This document shows positions 8,395-17,016 of a stretch of DNA of 64,000 nt, in pieces. The DNA lies in contig FNQX01000005.1 in the NCBI GenBank assembly GCA_900107575.1, forward strand, positions 62,001 through 126,000, written 5' to 3'. This stretch comes from Lachnospiraceae bacterium NK3A20. GTDB lineage: Bacteria; Bacillota; Clostridia; Lachnospirales; Lachnospiraceae. Positions within the stretch are counted from its first letter, which is position 1. Each line of letters starts with the position of its first letter. The notes below the pieces were generated by a model. That model was not told where the DNA came from. It made no database searches and saw only the letters and a program-made list of their open reading frames with translations. Both the position numbers and the translations under genes were made by a program.

Positions 8395-9003
8395 ATGCTG
8401 ACTATCAAGACAGTCAATCTCGAAACCGTCGTCGGCGTGACGACGAAGAAGCTCCCCTACCACACCTGGCCGGAGTTCGCCTTCGCCGGCAAGTCCAACG
8501 TCGGCAAGTCGACGCTCATCAACGCGCTCATGAACCGCAAGTCCTACGCGCGCGTCTCGGAGAAGCCGGGCAAAACCCAGACTATCAACTACTACTGCAT
8601 CAACGACGCGTTCTATCTCGTCGATCTGCCGGGCTACGGCTACGCGAAGGCGGCGAGAGCCGACATCAAGGCGCAGTGGGGCACGATGATCGAGAATTAC
8701 CTGCACACGAGCGGTTCCCTCCAGGCCATTTTCCTCCTTGTCGACATCCGCCACGACCCCTCCGACAACGACGTGCAGATGTACGACTGGATTGTCCACA
8801 ACGGCTTCGTGCCGATCATCATCGCGACCAAGGCGGACAAACTAAAGAGAAGCCAGCTCGCGGGAGCTGTGAAGAATGTGGAGAAGGTTCTCCGCGAGAA
8901 GAGCCTTGAGGGGGGCGATGTCACCCTCCGTGTCATTCCCTTCTCCGGCGTGACGAAGGCGGGAAGAGATGAGATTCTCTCCGTGATCGCGGGATATTTT
9001 TAA
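8395..9003 (+). CDS. yihA: Ribosome biogenesis GTP-binding protein YihA/YsxC (EngB)
   Basis: 202 aa, family length. An essential GTPase for 50S subunit assembly in Firmicutes. G1 motif GKSNVGKST (about residues 34-42), switch region GKTQTINYY, G3 DLPGYGYAKA (~78), G4 TKADKL (~145). TTGAGGTAACCT gives a ribosome binding site for the ATG at 8395. In Bacillus this gene follows lon; here it sits between clpX and lon, a variant of the same cluster. Confidence 0.96.
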   Translation: MLTIKTVNLETVVGVTTKKLPYHTWPEFAFAGKSNVGKSTLINALMNRKSYARVSEKPGKTQTINYYCINDAFYLVDLPGYGYAKAARADIKAQWGTMIENYLHTSGSLQAIFLLVDIRHDPSDNDVQMYDWIVHNGFVPIIIATKADKLKRSQLAGAVKNVEKVLREKSLEGGDVTLRVIPFSGVTKAGRDEILSVIAGYF

Positions 9004-9062
9004 GGGGAATAACTGCCCTTTTGTGCCGGATGCGCGGCAACGTGGTATATTAGATAAAGGGT

Positions 9063-9140
9063 ATCTGTTCAGTACAGCCCGAAGCAAAAGCCCTTGGGCT
9101 TAGCCCAAGGGCTTGCTTCTCCGGGCGTACCAAAGTAGAT
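9063..9140 (+). repeat. REP-like dispersed repeat, full copy B, containing a terminator hairpin
   Basis: The left half is ATCTGTTCAGTACAGCCCGA followed by AGC. The right half is GCTTCTCCGGGCGTACCAAA, whose GCTTC and GGGC elements mirror GAAGC and GCCC. Between them AAGCCCTTGGGC (9088-9099) and GCCCAAGGGCTT (9103-9114) form a perfect 12-bp stem with a 3-nt loop, a likely terminator for yihA. The best reference copy of the family. Confidence 0.7.
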
Positions 9141-9238
9141 ATTCAGCAGCGCAGGCCGCTGCCCGGAACACATACAGAATGAAGCGGGATTTATCCGGTG
9201 CCGAACCTGGCCGGCATCCCGCGGGAATGAGGTTATCT

Positions 9239-10264
9239 ATGGCAAAAACGGAAGAGAAGATTCTGAAAAAAAATGTAGCCGCGATGAAACGCAACAAGGT
9301 GCTCGGCGCCGTCATCATGATCGTGCTGGGCATTGTCCTGCTCGTCTGGCCGGGTCAGGCCCTGGCTCTCGCCTGCCGGATCGCGGGTGCGGCGCTATGC
9401 ATCGGCGGCATCGCGGCGGTTGTCATGTTCTTCGTCACGAAGGACAAGGGGGTTGTCGTGACCACGGCCATGATCGCGGGCGTTGTCGTCGCCTGCCTCG
9501 GCTTCTGGATCTTCCTGCGCCCGGAGGTTCTCGCGCAGCTCTTCCCGACGATTATCGGGCTGTTCGTCATCATCACGGGCATCATCAACATCAGTGAAGC
9601 CATCACGATCCACAGGGAGCGCGGCACGGGCGTGACTTCTACCTTCGTCATCGCGCTCATCACGATCCTTCTGGGCCTTCTCATTTTCTTCCGCCCGGGC
9701 TTCATTAACAACATCCTCATGCGCCTCATCGGCATCGTGCTCATTTTCGACGGTGTTTCCAATGCCTGGATTATGTCGAAAATAACAGGCAAGATCAGGG
9801 AAGTGGAGCAGGACCTCAAGGCGCCTGACGGCAGGGCGGTCGATGAGAACGGCGAGCGCGTGCAGGCCAAGGCCTACGCGCCGGACGAGCGGCCCGGGGC
9901 ACAGGAGACCCGCGCGGATGTCGAAGACGCCGAGGTTCGACCGGTCAAAAAGGGCTTCTTCCACAGAGATAAGAAGAAGGGCGACGTCGTATCCGAGACA
10001 CACTTTACTGACGAGAGTGCGGATTTCACGGAGACACACAACTACACCACGACGACCATCAAACGCCCCGCGCACGGCACAGGTACCGGAGAGAACGGCA
10101 CCACAGCTCAGACGGCAGCAGCTGCCGCAGATGCTGCAGCCGATGACGGAACCGGTACCGGGATGACAGCGCAGAGCACGTCCGCAGCTGATGCAGGATC
10201 CGCAGCCGATGCGGCGCCCACATCGCAGGAAGGGACTGCCGGCGGCTTCGACGGCGCCAACTGA
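9239..10264 (+). CDS. DUF308 (HdeD-like) membrane protein with a long hydrophilic tail
   Basis: 341 aa from the ATG at 9239 (MAKTEEKILKKN), chosen because GAGG lies 6 nt before it; the frame is open further upstream. Residues about 25-185 hold six hydrophobic helices in three hairpin pairs, including LGAVIMIVLGIVLLVWPGQA and the repeated phrase FRP/LRP after helices, as in DUF308/HdeD proteins. The remaining ~150 residues are charged and then Ala/Thr/Asp-rich low complexity (TTAQTAAAAADAAADDGTG), probably cytoplasmic and disordered. HdeD relatives are linked to acid or envelope stress, but the function here is unknown. A strong terminator separates it from lon. Confidence 0.75.
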   Translation: MAKTEEKILKKNVAAMKRNKVLGAVIMIVLGIVLLVWPGQALALACRIAGAALCIGGIAAVVMFFVTKDKGVVVTTAMIAGVVVACLGFWIFLRPEVLAQLFPTIIGLFVIITGIINISEAITIHRERGTGVTSTFVIALITILLGLLIFFRPGFINNILMRLIGIVLIFDGVSNAWIMSKITGKIREVEQDLKAPDGRAVDENGERVQAKAYAPDERPGAQETRADVEDAEVRPVKKGFFHRDKKKGDVVSETHFTDESADFTETHNYTTTTIKRPAHGTGTGENGTTAQTAAAAADAAADDGTGTGMTAQSTSAADAGSAADAAPTSQEGTAGGFDGAN

Positions 10265-10346
10265 TGTATGTGTGGCATGTACAATTAAATCAAAGCGGGA
10301 ACAGTACAGAGACATGGTTTCTGAACAACTGTTCCCGGGAAGTCTG

Positions 10347-10379
10347 AAACCGCAGCGGGGCACCCCGCTGCGGTTTTTT
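10347..10379 (+). terminator. Strong rho-independent terminator before lon
   Basis: AAACCGCAGCGGG and CCCGCTGCGGTTT form a 13-bp GC-rich stem with a GCAC loop and a run of T. It ends the DUF308 transcript, so lon depends on its own promoter. Confidence 0.93.
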
Positions 10380-10402
10380 ACAAAATGTTTAGATTCAGCC
10401 TA

Positions 10403-10431
10403 TTGCGTGTATGTTCTATGGATGATATAAC
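10403..10431 (+). promoter_or_regulatory. Promoter of lon
   Basis: TTGCGT (10403-10408), 17-bp spacer and TATAAC (10426-10431). The predicted start, near 10438, lies just before the CIRCE element, the usual arrangement for HrcA repression. Confidence 0.75.
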
Positions 10432-10444
10432 AGGGTCAAACGTA

Positions 10445-10471
10445 TTAGCACTCAGCCAAGGCGAGTGCTAA
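10445..10471. promoter_or_regulatory. CIRCE element (HrcA operator)
   Basis: TTAGCACTC (10445-10453), 9-bp spacer and GAGTGCTAA (10463-10471): an exact match to the consensus inverted repeat bound by the heat-shock repressor HrcA. It starts 14 bp after the -10 box and 30 bp before the lon ATG, so it would also lie in the mRNA leader. HrcA usually controls groESL and dnaK; finding it at lon is less common. Confidence 0.95.
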
Positions 10472-10500
10472 CAACAGCATCGACCAGAAAGGCAGCAAAT

Positions 10501-12918
10501 ATGGATACAAGATATATCGTCATTCCGATTTACAATACCGTGGTGATGCCGGAGACCGACACCGGGATCACGACAGCGGAGATAGGCACAGACCTTCGAA
10601 GGAAGATTGAGGCGGCGGGCAGCACCGTTGTCCTCCTGCCGGGCAAGGACCCTTCCGGCGCAGACCCTTCGTCCATGGCGGACGCTTTCCATGAATACGG
10701 CGTCCTCACGCAGGTTGACTCTTTCGGCATTTCGGGGAGCGGCACACTCCTCCACGTCGCAACGAAAGAGAGGGTGCGCGTGTTCTCCCTGCAGCGCGAC
10801 CAGGACACCTGGACGGCACTGATCAGCGCGGCGCCCGAGACCAAGGACCTCTCCAAAGAGGCGGAACAGGATCTCGTCTCCTCCATGCTCTCTAACGCGA
10901 GAGTCCATTCCTCCGCGTTCGGCATCAACGCCTATCGCGCGCAGAACAGCCTCAACGTCAACACGATCAATGAGTTCGCTGTTGTTTTCGGTGGCATCCT
11001 GAACCTGACGGGAGAGGAGAAATACGAACTCCTGTCGGAGAGTTCCATGAAGGCGAGGGGCGAGCTGCTCTCCGAGGACCTGCAGCGCTACATCGACAGC
11101 GCGACGGCGGCAGGCCGTGGTCAGACGGGGCAGAAGAAACAGGAGAAAGACTACCGCCGCAAGATCGAGGAATCCGGCATGCCGGAGGACGCGAGACAGG
11201 AGGTTGGAAAAGTCCTCGACCGCTATCTCGAGGCGCAGCCGAACGACCCGGAAAAGGGTACGATGGAGACCTACCTTGACTTCGTGACTGACCTTAAGTG
11301 GAAGATTGATCCCACGCCGGAGCTGGACCTCGTGAAGGCGAGGCGGATCCTCGATCGCGACCACTACGGCCTCGACAAGGTGAAGGAGAGAATCCTCCAG
11401 CAGATCGCCGTGATGTCGCTGAAACAGCAGCAGGCCGGTTCCATTCTGCTGCTCGTCGGCGCACCCGGCACCGGCAAGACTTCGATGGGCAAGTCCATCG
11501 CGGAAGCCCTCGGCAGGAAATATGTCCGCATCAGCCTCGGCGGCGTGCGGGATGAGGCGGAGATCCGCGGCCACCGCAGAACCTACATCGGCGCGATGCC
11601 CGGACGCATCATGGACGGCGTGAAGAGGGCAGGCTCCATGAACCCTGTCGTCGTCCTCGATGAGATCGACAAGCTCGGCGAGAGCTACAACGGCGACCCC
11701 GCGAGCGCCCTCCTGGAGGTGCTGGACCCCGAGCAGAACAACACCTTCACAGATCACTATCTGAACATTCCCTACGATCTGTCGAACGTCTTCTTCATCT
11801 GCACGGCGAACACCATAGATACGATCCCCGGCCCTCTGTATGACCGTATGGAAGTGATCCAGCTCTCCGGCTATACGCCGATGGAGAAGCTCCAGATTGC
11901 GCATCGCTATCTTCTGCCCAGGGCTATGGAGAGCGCGGGTATTACCACGAAGGATATCTCGGTCGACGACGGCGCCGTGAAGCGCATCATCGAAGAGTAC
12001 ACCGCGGAGGCTGGCGTGCGCGGACTCAAGAAACAGCTCGACGTCCTCTGCCGCCACAGGGCGGCGGAAATCGTCGAATCCCGCAGCCCTTCCCGCGCGA
12101 TCACGGACAAGAAAAGGAACGAGACAGGCAATACTGCCGCGGGACAGGGCGACGACTTCATCTATACGGAAGGCAGCGCGGTTCCGAGTGAAGAGAAGGC
12201 TGAGATAGAGAAGAGGAAGGCGGACTGGGAAGGCCTTGTCACCGTCCGTGCGGAAGACATCCCGAAATATCTTGGCAACAAGCGCCTCATCCACGACAGA
12301 ATCCTCGACAGGATGCAGCCCGGCATTGTGACCGGACTTGCCTGGACCCAGGTGGGAGGCGAGATCCTCTACATAGAGACGAGAGTCATGAAGGGGAGCG
12401 GACAGATCATCGTGACCGGTCAGCTCGGCGACGTCATGAAGGAATCGGCGAGAATCGCCCTGAGCCTTGTCAAGAGCGCGTTCATCTCGGACGAGCTCAG
12501 CTTTGATGACAAGGACATCCACATCCACGTGCCGGAAGGCGCCGTGAAGAAGGACGGACCGTCCGCGGGCATCACGCTGTTCACTGCACTGACTTCCCTT
12601 GTGACAGGGATTCCCGTGAGCAACAAGCTCGCGATGACCGGTGAGGTTTCCCTGCGCGGTCAGGTGATGCCGATTGGCGGGCTGCCGGAGAAACTGATGG
12701 CGGCGGACCGCGCCGGCATCATGAAGGTGCTCATCCCGAAGGACAACGTCCAGGATCTGGAGGATGTACCGAAGGAGACCAGAGACCACCTGACCATTGT
12801 GCCTGTCACGACTGTGGCGGATGTCGCAAGAGAAGCACTCGGCATCGAGCTGCCGAAGGCGGAGAACGTATTCCGGGTGACCGTAAATAAAGCGACAGAG
12901 GTCGACCATAAGGAATAA
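10501..12918 (+). CDS. lon: ATP-dependent protease Lon (LonA type)
   Basis: 805 aa from the ATG at 10501; the upstream in-frame extension would run into the CIRCE element, so it is rejected. An N-terminal substrate-binding region (1-~270) is followed by the AAA+ module with Walker [14 protein letters not shown] (~327) and Walker [15 protein letters not shown] (~390). The protease domain has the Ser-Lys dyad in [11 protein letters not shown] (~690) and [14 protein letters not shown] (~730). A short hydrophilic insert ([20 protein letters not shown], ~540-560) lies between the AAA+ lid and the protease domain. It degrades misfolded and regulatory proteins. clpB follows after 73 bp with no clear terminator, so both may share the CIRCE-controlled promoter. 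Confidence 0.97.
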   Translation: MDTRYIVIPIYNTVVMPETDTGITTAEIGTDLRRKIEAAGSTVVLLPGKDPSGADPSSMADAFHEYGVLTQVDSFGISGSGTLLHVATKERVRVFSLQRDQDTWTALISAAPETKDLSKEAEQDLVSSMLSNARVHSSAFGINAYRAQNSLNVNTINEFAVVFGGILNLTGEEKYELLSESSMKARGELLSEDLQRYIDSATAAGRGQTGQKKQEKDYRRKIEESGMPEDARQEVGKVLDRYLEAQPNDPEKGTMETYLDFVTDLKWKIDPTPELDLVKARRILDRDHYGLDKVKERILQQIAVMSLKQQQAGSILLLVGAPGTGKTSMGKSIAEALGRKYVRISLGGVRDEAEIRGHRRTYIGAMPGRIMDGVKRAGSMNPVVVLDEIDKLGESYNGDPASALLEVLDPEQNNTFTDHYLNIPYDLSNVFFICTANTIDTIPGPLYDRMEVIQLSGYTPMEKLQIAHRYLLPRAMESAGITTKDISVDDGAVKRIIEEYTAEAGVRGLKKQLDVLCRHRAAEIVESRSPSRAITDKKRNETGNTAAGQGDDFIYTEGSAVPSEEKAEIEKRKADWEGLVTVRAEDIPKYLGNKRLIHDRILDRMQPGIVTGLAWTQVGGEILYIETRVMKGSGQIIVTGQLGDVMKESARIALSLVKSAFISDELSFDDKDIHIHVPEGAVKKDGPSAGITLFTALTSLVTGIPVSNKLAMTGEVSLRGQVMPIGGLPEKLMAADRAGIMKVLIPKDNVQDLEDVPKETRDHLTIVPVTTVADVAREALGIELPKAENVFRVTVNKATEVDHKE

Positions 12919-12991
12919 ATATACGTTCAGGGCCCAACGGCTCTGATACGTTACGAAGAATCACTACCTCAAGAGGAGGTAAATATAGATC

Positions 12992-15643
12992 ATGAATATT
13001 CAGAAATTCACACAGAAATCCATAGAAGCAATTAATAACTGCCAGAGCCTTGCGAACGAGTATGGCAATCAGCAGATGAAACAGGAGCACCTGTTGTTTT
13101 CCCTGCTCTCCATTGATGAGAGCCTCATTTCGCAGCTGGTGACGAAGATGGGAATCGACGCGCAGCAGCTCAAAACCCGCGCATTAAACGCCGTGAAGGT
13201 GCTGCCGAAGGTGTCCGGCTCCAGCTCGCAGCTCTATGTCAGCCAGGATCTGAATCAGGTCCTGCTGGATTCGGAGTCGGAGTCAAAGAGACTCGGGGAT
13301 GAGTATGTCTCCGTGGAGCATATTTTCCTCGCGCTGCTCAAGGATGCGAACTCTGTCGTAGCGCAGATTTTCCGCGACTTCGGCATCACGAGGGACGCGT
13401 TCCTTACAGCTCTCGAGACCGTGCGCGGCGGGCAGAAGGTCACCACCGACAACCCGGAGGATACCTACGACTCCCTGGAGAAATACGGCGAGGAGCTGGT
13501 ATCGAAGGCGAAGGCGCAGAAGATGGACCCGGTCATCGGACGTGACGACGAGATCCGGAACGTCATCCGCATCCTCTCACGCAAGACGAAGAATAACCCT
13601 GTTCTCATCGGCGAGCCCGGTGTCGGCAAGACTGCCGTCGTCGAAGGCCTTGCGCAGCGCATTGCCAAGGGCGATGTCCCGACGTCACTGAAGGACAAGA
13701 AGATCTTCTCTCTGAACATGGGATCCCTTATCGCGGGCGCGAAATACCGCGGGGAATTCGAGGAGAGATTAAAGGCCGTCCTTGACACCATCAAAAAGAG
13801 CGAGGGAGAAATCCTGCTCTTCATTGATGAGCTGCACACCATCGTCGGCGCAGGCAAAACAGAAGGCAGCATGGACGCCGGCAACATGTTGAAGCCCATG
13901 CTGGCCAGAGGTGAACTGCACTGCATCGGCGCGACGACACTGAACGAGTACCGGGAGTACATAGAGAAGGACGCGGCCCTCGAACGCCGTTTCCAGCCTG
14001 TCATGGTGGATGAACCCACGGTAGAGGATACCATCTCGATTCTCCGCGGCATCCGCGAGAGATACGAGGCTTACCATGGCGTCAAGATCATGGACAACGC
14101 ACTGGTGTCCGCGGCGGTTCTCTCGAACCGCTACATCAGCGACCGGTTCCTGCCGGACAAGGCAATTGACCTCGTGGATGAGGCCTGCGCGCTCATCAAG
14201 ACCGAGCGCGACTCCATGCCGACCGAGCTTGATGAGCAGCGCCGCAGAATCCAGCAGCTCGAGATCGAGGAGATCTCGCTGAAAAAGGAAGATGACAGTC
14301 TGTCACAGCAGCGTCTCGTCGACCTGCAGAAAGAGATGGCGGAGCTCAAGGATGCCTTCAATGCCGCGCAGGCGCAGTGGCAGAATGAGAAGAGCAAGGT
14401 AGATACCCTCTCGAAACTGCGTGAGGAGAAGGATGCGGTGAAGAGCCGGATCGAGGCTGCCATGCAGGCGGGCGATTACGAAAAGGTGTCCGAGCTGCAG
14501 TATGGCAAACTCCCCGAGATCGAGAAACAGCTCCAGGATGAGGAGACGGATTTAAAGGACGACGACCTTTCCATGGTGCACGAGAAAGTGACCGAGGAGG
14601 AGATCGCGCGCATTGTGTCCAAGTGGACCGGCATCCCTGTCGCGAAGCTGACCGAATCCGAGCGGCAGAAGACCCTGCATCTGGACGATGAACTGCACAA
14701 GAGAGTCCTCGGCCAGGACGAAGCCGTGACGAAGGTCGCAGAATCCATACAAAGATCCAAGGCGGGAATCAAGGATCCCACAAAACCGATCGGCTCCTTC
14801 CTGTTCCTGGGACCTACAGGCGTCGGCAAGACAGAGCTTGCCAAGGCACTCGCACAGGCGCTGTTCGACGATGAGAAGAACATGGTCCGCATTGACATGT
14901 CCGAGTACATGGAGAAATACAGCGTCTCCCGCCTCATCGGCGCGGCTCCCGGATACGTGGGCTACGAGGAAGGCGGACAGCTGACAGAGGCAGTCAGACG
15001 CAAGCCCTACAGCGTCGTCCTCTTCGATGAAATCGAAAAGGCGCATCCTGATGTTTTCAATATCCTGCTGCAGGTGCTGGACGACGGCAGGATCACGGAC
15101 TCTCAGGGAAGAACCGTGGACTTCAAGAATACGATCATCATTCTGACCTCGAACATCGGCGCGCAGGAGATCCTCGCGGATCTCGAGCGGCAGGAGAAGG
15201 AGAAAGGGATTGACGCGGGCAGTGACGAGACACTGTCCATCTCGGAGACGACCAGAACGGCGGTGGATAACCTCTTGCACGCCCACTTCCGCCCGGAGTT
15301 CCTTAACCGGCTGGATGAGATCATCATGTTCAAGCCGCTGTCCAAGGCGAACATCTCGGGCATCATCGACCTGACCATGCACGATTTGAACCGCAGACTG
15401 GAGGACAAGGAGGTCACCGTCGAAGTTACGCCGGAGGCGAAGGAATTCATCGCCAGCGCGGCATACGACCCTTCCTATGGCGCAAGACCACTGAAGAGAT
15501 ACATTCAGAAACATGTCGAAACGCTCGCGGCGAAGCTGATCCTCGGGGACCAGGTGGAGCAGGGTGACACCATCGAGATCTCCGTGAACGATGGACAGCT
15601 TGGCGCCTACGTGAAAAAAGCAGGCAGGAGCAATAAGATTTAG
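12992..15643 (+). CDS. clpB: ATP-dependent chaperone/disaggregase ClpB
   Basis: 883 aa, normal for ClpB. It rescues aggregated proteins together with DnaK. Clp N-domain repeats (residues 1-~150), first AAA+ domain with Walker A GEPGVGKT (~206), the coiled-coil middle domain typical of ClpB rather than ClpC (about 400-530, [20 protein letters not shown] onward), and a second AAA+ domain with GPTGVGKT (~607) and [13 protein letters not shown] (~675). No ClpP-binding tripeptide loop is evident. AGAGGAGGTAAATATAGATC precedes the ATG. It follows lon at short distance and probably belongs to the same heat-shock unit. Confidence 0.97.
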   Translation: MNIQKFTQKSIEAINNCQSLANEYGNQQMKQEHLLFSLLSIDESLISQLVTKMGIDAQQLKTRALNAVKVLPKVSGSSSQLYVSQDLNQVLLDSESESKRLGDEYVSVEHIFLALLKDANSVVAQIFRDFGITRDAFLTALETVRGGQKVTTDNPEDTYDSLEKYGEELVSKAKAQKMDPVIGRDDEIRNVIRILSRKTKNNPVLIGEPGVGKTAVVEGLAQRIAKGDVPTSLKDKKIFSLNMGSLIAGAKYRGEFEERLKAVLDTIKKSEGEILLFIDELHTIVGAGKTEGSMDAGNMLKPMLARGELHCIGATTLNEYREYIEKDAALERRFQPVMVDEPTVEDTISILRGIRERYEAYHGVKIMDNALVSAAVLSNRYISDRFLPDKAIDLVDEACALIKTERDSMPTELDEQRRRIQQLEIEEISLKKEDDSLSQQRLVDLQKEMAELKDAFNAAQAQWQNEKSKVDTLSKLREEKDAVKSRIEAAMQAGDYEKVSELQYGKLPEIEKQLQDEETDLKDDDLSMVHEKVTEEEIARIVSKWTGIPVAKLTESERQKTLHLDDELHKRVLGQDEAVTKVAESIQRSKAGIKDPTKPIGSFLFLGPTGVGKTELAKALAQALFDDEKNMVRIDMSEYMEKYSVSRLIGAAPGYVGYEEGGQLTEAVRRKPYSVVLFDEIEKAHPDVFNILLQVLDDGRITDSQGRTVDFKNTIIILTSNIGAQEILADLERQEKEKGIDAGSDETLSISETTRTAVDNLLHAHFRPEFLNRLDEIIMFKPLSKANISGIIDLTMHDLNRRLEDKEVTVEVTPEAKEFIASAAYDPSYGARPLKRYIQKHVETLAAKLILGDQVEQGDTIEISVNDGQLGAYVKKAGRSNKI

Positions 15644-15677
15644 AAAACATTGCGGGAATTTTATTGTGAAATAGTTC

Positions 15678-15706
15678 TTGACACGAATTTATGGGTTTGA
15701 TATAGT
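15678..15706 (+). promoter_or_regulatory. Consensus promoter of tRNA-Met
   Basis: TTGACA (15678-15683), 17-bp spacer and TATAGT (15701-15706), an almost perfect sigma-A promoter. It is 37 bp upstream of the tRNA and 35 bp after the clpB stop. Confidence 0.85.
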
Positions 15707-15707
15707 G

Positions 15708-15740
15708 ATGAGGCTGTCGCAGGAAATGCGACAGCCTCAT
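15708..15740 (+). other. Perfect 14-bp hairpin across the predicted tRNA transcription start
   Basis: ATGAGGCTGTCGCA and TGCGACAGCCTCAT are exact complements around GGAAA. The left arm begins 2 bp after the -10 box, so the predicted start (near 15713) falls inside it. It ends 2 bp before the tRNA. It could stop readthrough from clpB, though it has no T-run, or act as a precursor-tRNA leader stem if transcription starts early. Confidence 0.6.
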
Positions 15741-15742
15741 AT

Positions 15743-15816
15743 GGCGAGATAGCTCAGCTGGCTAGAGCACGCGGTTCATACCCGCGGTGTCGTGAGTTCG
15801 AGTCTCACCCTCGCTA
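15743..15816 (+). tRNA. tRNA-Met (CAT anticodon)
   Basis: A 74-nt cloverleaf: acceptor GGCGAGA/CCTCGCT, D stem GCTC/GAGC, anticodon stem CGCGG/CCGCG with loop TTCATAC (anticodon CAT), T stem GTGAG/CTCAC with TTCGAGT loop, discriminator A. The G1-U72 start pair is also seen in Bacillus elongator tRNA-Met. Pair 7-66 is an A-C mismatch. The CCA end is not encoded. Elongator Met is likelier than tRNA-Ile2, but identity elements were not tested. Confidence 0.9.
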
Positions 15817-15823
15817 CATTTTT

Positions 15824-15851
15824 GAGGAGGAATCTTATAAGATTCCTCCTC
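15824..15851 (+). terminator. Terminator after tRNA-Met
   Basis: GAGGAGGAATCTTA and TAAGATTCCTCCTC are an exact palindrome of 28 bp directly after the tRNA, followed by TCTTGCT. A TATACT hexamer just after it may be the -10 box of the next gene. Confidence 0.75.
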
Positions 15852-15946
15852 TCTTGCTATACTATAGACATCAGATCACAAGGCTACAGAAAAGTAACAG
15901 TTCGGAGACTTTACCTTTGAACTGTTACATCAAAGAGACAGGCAGC

Positions 15947-16324
15947 ATGAATACACATAGACACAGTCCTCTGCACAGGAGCTTCGGATACGCGTTCCAG
16001 GGAATCTTCCACACGGTTGCGACGGAGCGGAATATCAAAATTCACCTGTTCGCCATGGTGATGGTCATTCTCTTTGGCATCTGGCTGCGGCTCTCTGCAA
16101 CGGAGTGGTTCATCTGCCTCATCCTGTTCGGACTCATTATCTCGCTGGAGCTCGTCAACACCGCCATTGAAGCCGTGGTGGATCTGGTGACGGAGGAGAA
16201 GAAGCCTCTCGCGAAGAAGGCTAAGGATGCGGCGGCCGGCGCGGTACTGTTCTCGGCGATCATGGCAGCGATCATCGGCCTGTGGATTTTCCTGCCGAAG
16301 CTAGCGATAGTCCTGGCGGGATAA
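15947..16324 (+). CDS. DgkA-family membrane kinase (undecaprenol/diacylglycerol kinase)
   Basis: 125 aa from the ATG at 15947 (MNTHRHSPLHRSF); the longer open frame upstream adds an unlikely leader. Members are small three-helix membrane enzymes phosphorylating diacylglycerol, or in Gram-positives mainly undecaprenol, to recycle the lipid carrier. Seen here: the N-terminal SFGYAFQGIFHTVATERNIK segment, the signature ELVNTAIEAVVDLV near residue 65 with the catalytic Glu/Asn, and DAAAGAVLFSAIMAAIIGL in the last helix. The Gram-positive setting favours undecaprenol kinase. Confidence 0.88.
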   Translation: MNTHRHSPLHRSFGYAFQGIFHTVATERNIKIHLFAMVMVILFGIWLRLSATEWFICLILFGLIISLELVNTAIEAVVDLVTEEKKPLAKKAKDAAAGAVLFSAIMAAIIGLWIFLPKLAIVLAG

Positions 16325-16336
16325 AACATATCCGCC

Positions 16337-16372
16337 TCTGTTCAGAGCAGACCCTAGCACTTGCTTCTCTGG
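16337..16372 (+). repeat. REP-like dispersed repeat, diverged copy C
   Basis: TCTGTTCAGAGCAGACCCTA, then GCACTTGCTTCTCTGG. It matches the left half and TTGCTTCTCCGGG right half of copy B with several changes. It lies between the kinase and the phasin-like gene. Confidence 0.5.
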
Positions 16373-16539
16373 ACACACCGCGGGATGATGCGTGGGCAGA
16401 CTGGCGTTCTGGCTGGCACAATTTTGAAGCCCGGACAAGGGTTTTCATCAATGCGCACATGGAGTAAAATAAATAAGCAGGCAGTCCGCATGGGGATTGA
16501 CGAAAATGGACGCTGCAATACAAAGCGGAGGTTATGATT

Positions 16540-16881
16540 ATGGCAGATCTGAATGGGAACAATCTTACAAATGATCTTATGGATGCGGTCAGAAAAGTTC
16601 TTCTCGCCGGGATTGGCGGAGCGGCACTGACTGCGGAGAAGGCGCAGGGAATCCTGGAAGAGATGGTGACCAAGGGTGAGCTGACGGTAGAGCAGGGCAA
16701 GGCACTCAATCAGGAATTGAAACACACCGTCAAAGAGAACGTTGACAGCGCGAGGGCAGCCGCGGCAGAGACCAAGTCATCGCCCGCGGAAGAGGCAAAG
16801 CCCAGCGTGGAAGATTTCGTCAAGGGTCTGTCCGAAGAGGATCTTGCAAAGCTCAAAGAACTGCTGGGCAAGACGGAGTAA
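16540..16881 (+). CDS. Phasin-like small helical protein
   Basis: 113 aa from the ATG at 16540, which lies 8 nt after GGAGG; the ATG at 16534 is only 2 nt from it. The protein is helical with one mildly hydrophobic stretch (VRKVLLAGIGGAALTAEKAQ), then a charged coiled-coil-like part (EMVTKGELTVEQGKALNQEL) and an acidic tail. This is the pattern of the small phasin-family or polyhydroxyalkanoate-regulator-like proteins often encoded beside UbiB/AarF kinases in Clostridia. No PHA synthesis genes are nearby, so a storage-granule role is not implied. Function unknown. Confidence 0.6.
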   Translation: MADLNGNNLTNDLMDAVRKVLLAGIGGAALTAEKAQGILEEMVTKGELTVEQGKALNQELKHTVKENVDSARAAAAETKSSPAEEAKPSVEDFVKGLSEEDLAKLKELLGKTE

Positions 16882-16896
16882 TGTGGCGCAATTTAA

Positions 16897-16920
16897 ATCT
16901 GTTCAGTACAGCCCGAAACG
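16897..16920 (+). repeat. REP-like dispersed repeat, half copy D
   Basis: ATCTGTTCAGTACAGCCCGA plus AACG is identical to copy B over its first 21 bases. The right half is missing; a terminator follows. Confidence 0.65.
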
Positions 16921-16945
16921 CTTGAGGAACAGGATTGCAGACAGC

Positions 16946-16977
16946 GGCAGGGACCAGAGACGGTTCCTGCCTTTTTT
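16946..16977 (+). terminator. Rho-independent terminator between the phasin-like gene and ubiB
   Basis: GGCAGGGACC and GGTTCCTGCC pair over 10 bp (one G-T) around AGAGAC and end in six T. It stands only 40 bp before the ubiB start, which leaves little room for a separate promoter. Confidence 0.9.
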
Positions 16978-17016
16978 GTTCATATATTTGCAACGGAGCA
17001 AGGGAAGATTGGCATC

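Noticed and set aside
10465-10500. Earlier start for lon at 10465
   Set aside because: It would place the start codon inside the CIRCE element and has no ribosome binding site; the ATG at 10501 gives the expected N terminus.
10468-12909. 813-codon open frame on the minus strand opposite lon
   Set aside because: It mirrors the lon gene, has no recognisable protein features and results from the GC-rich codon use of the true gene.
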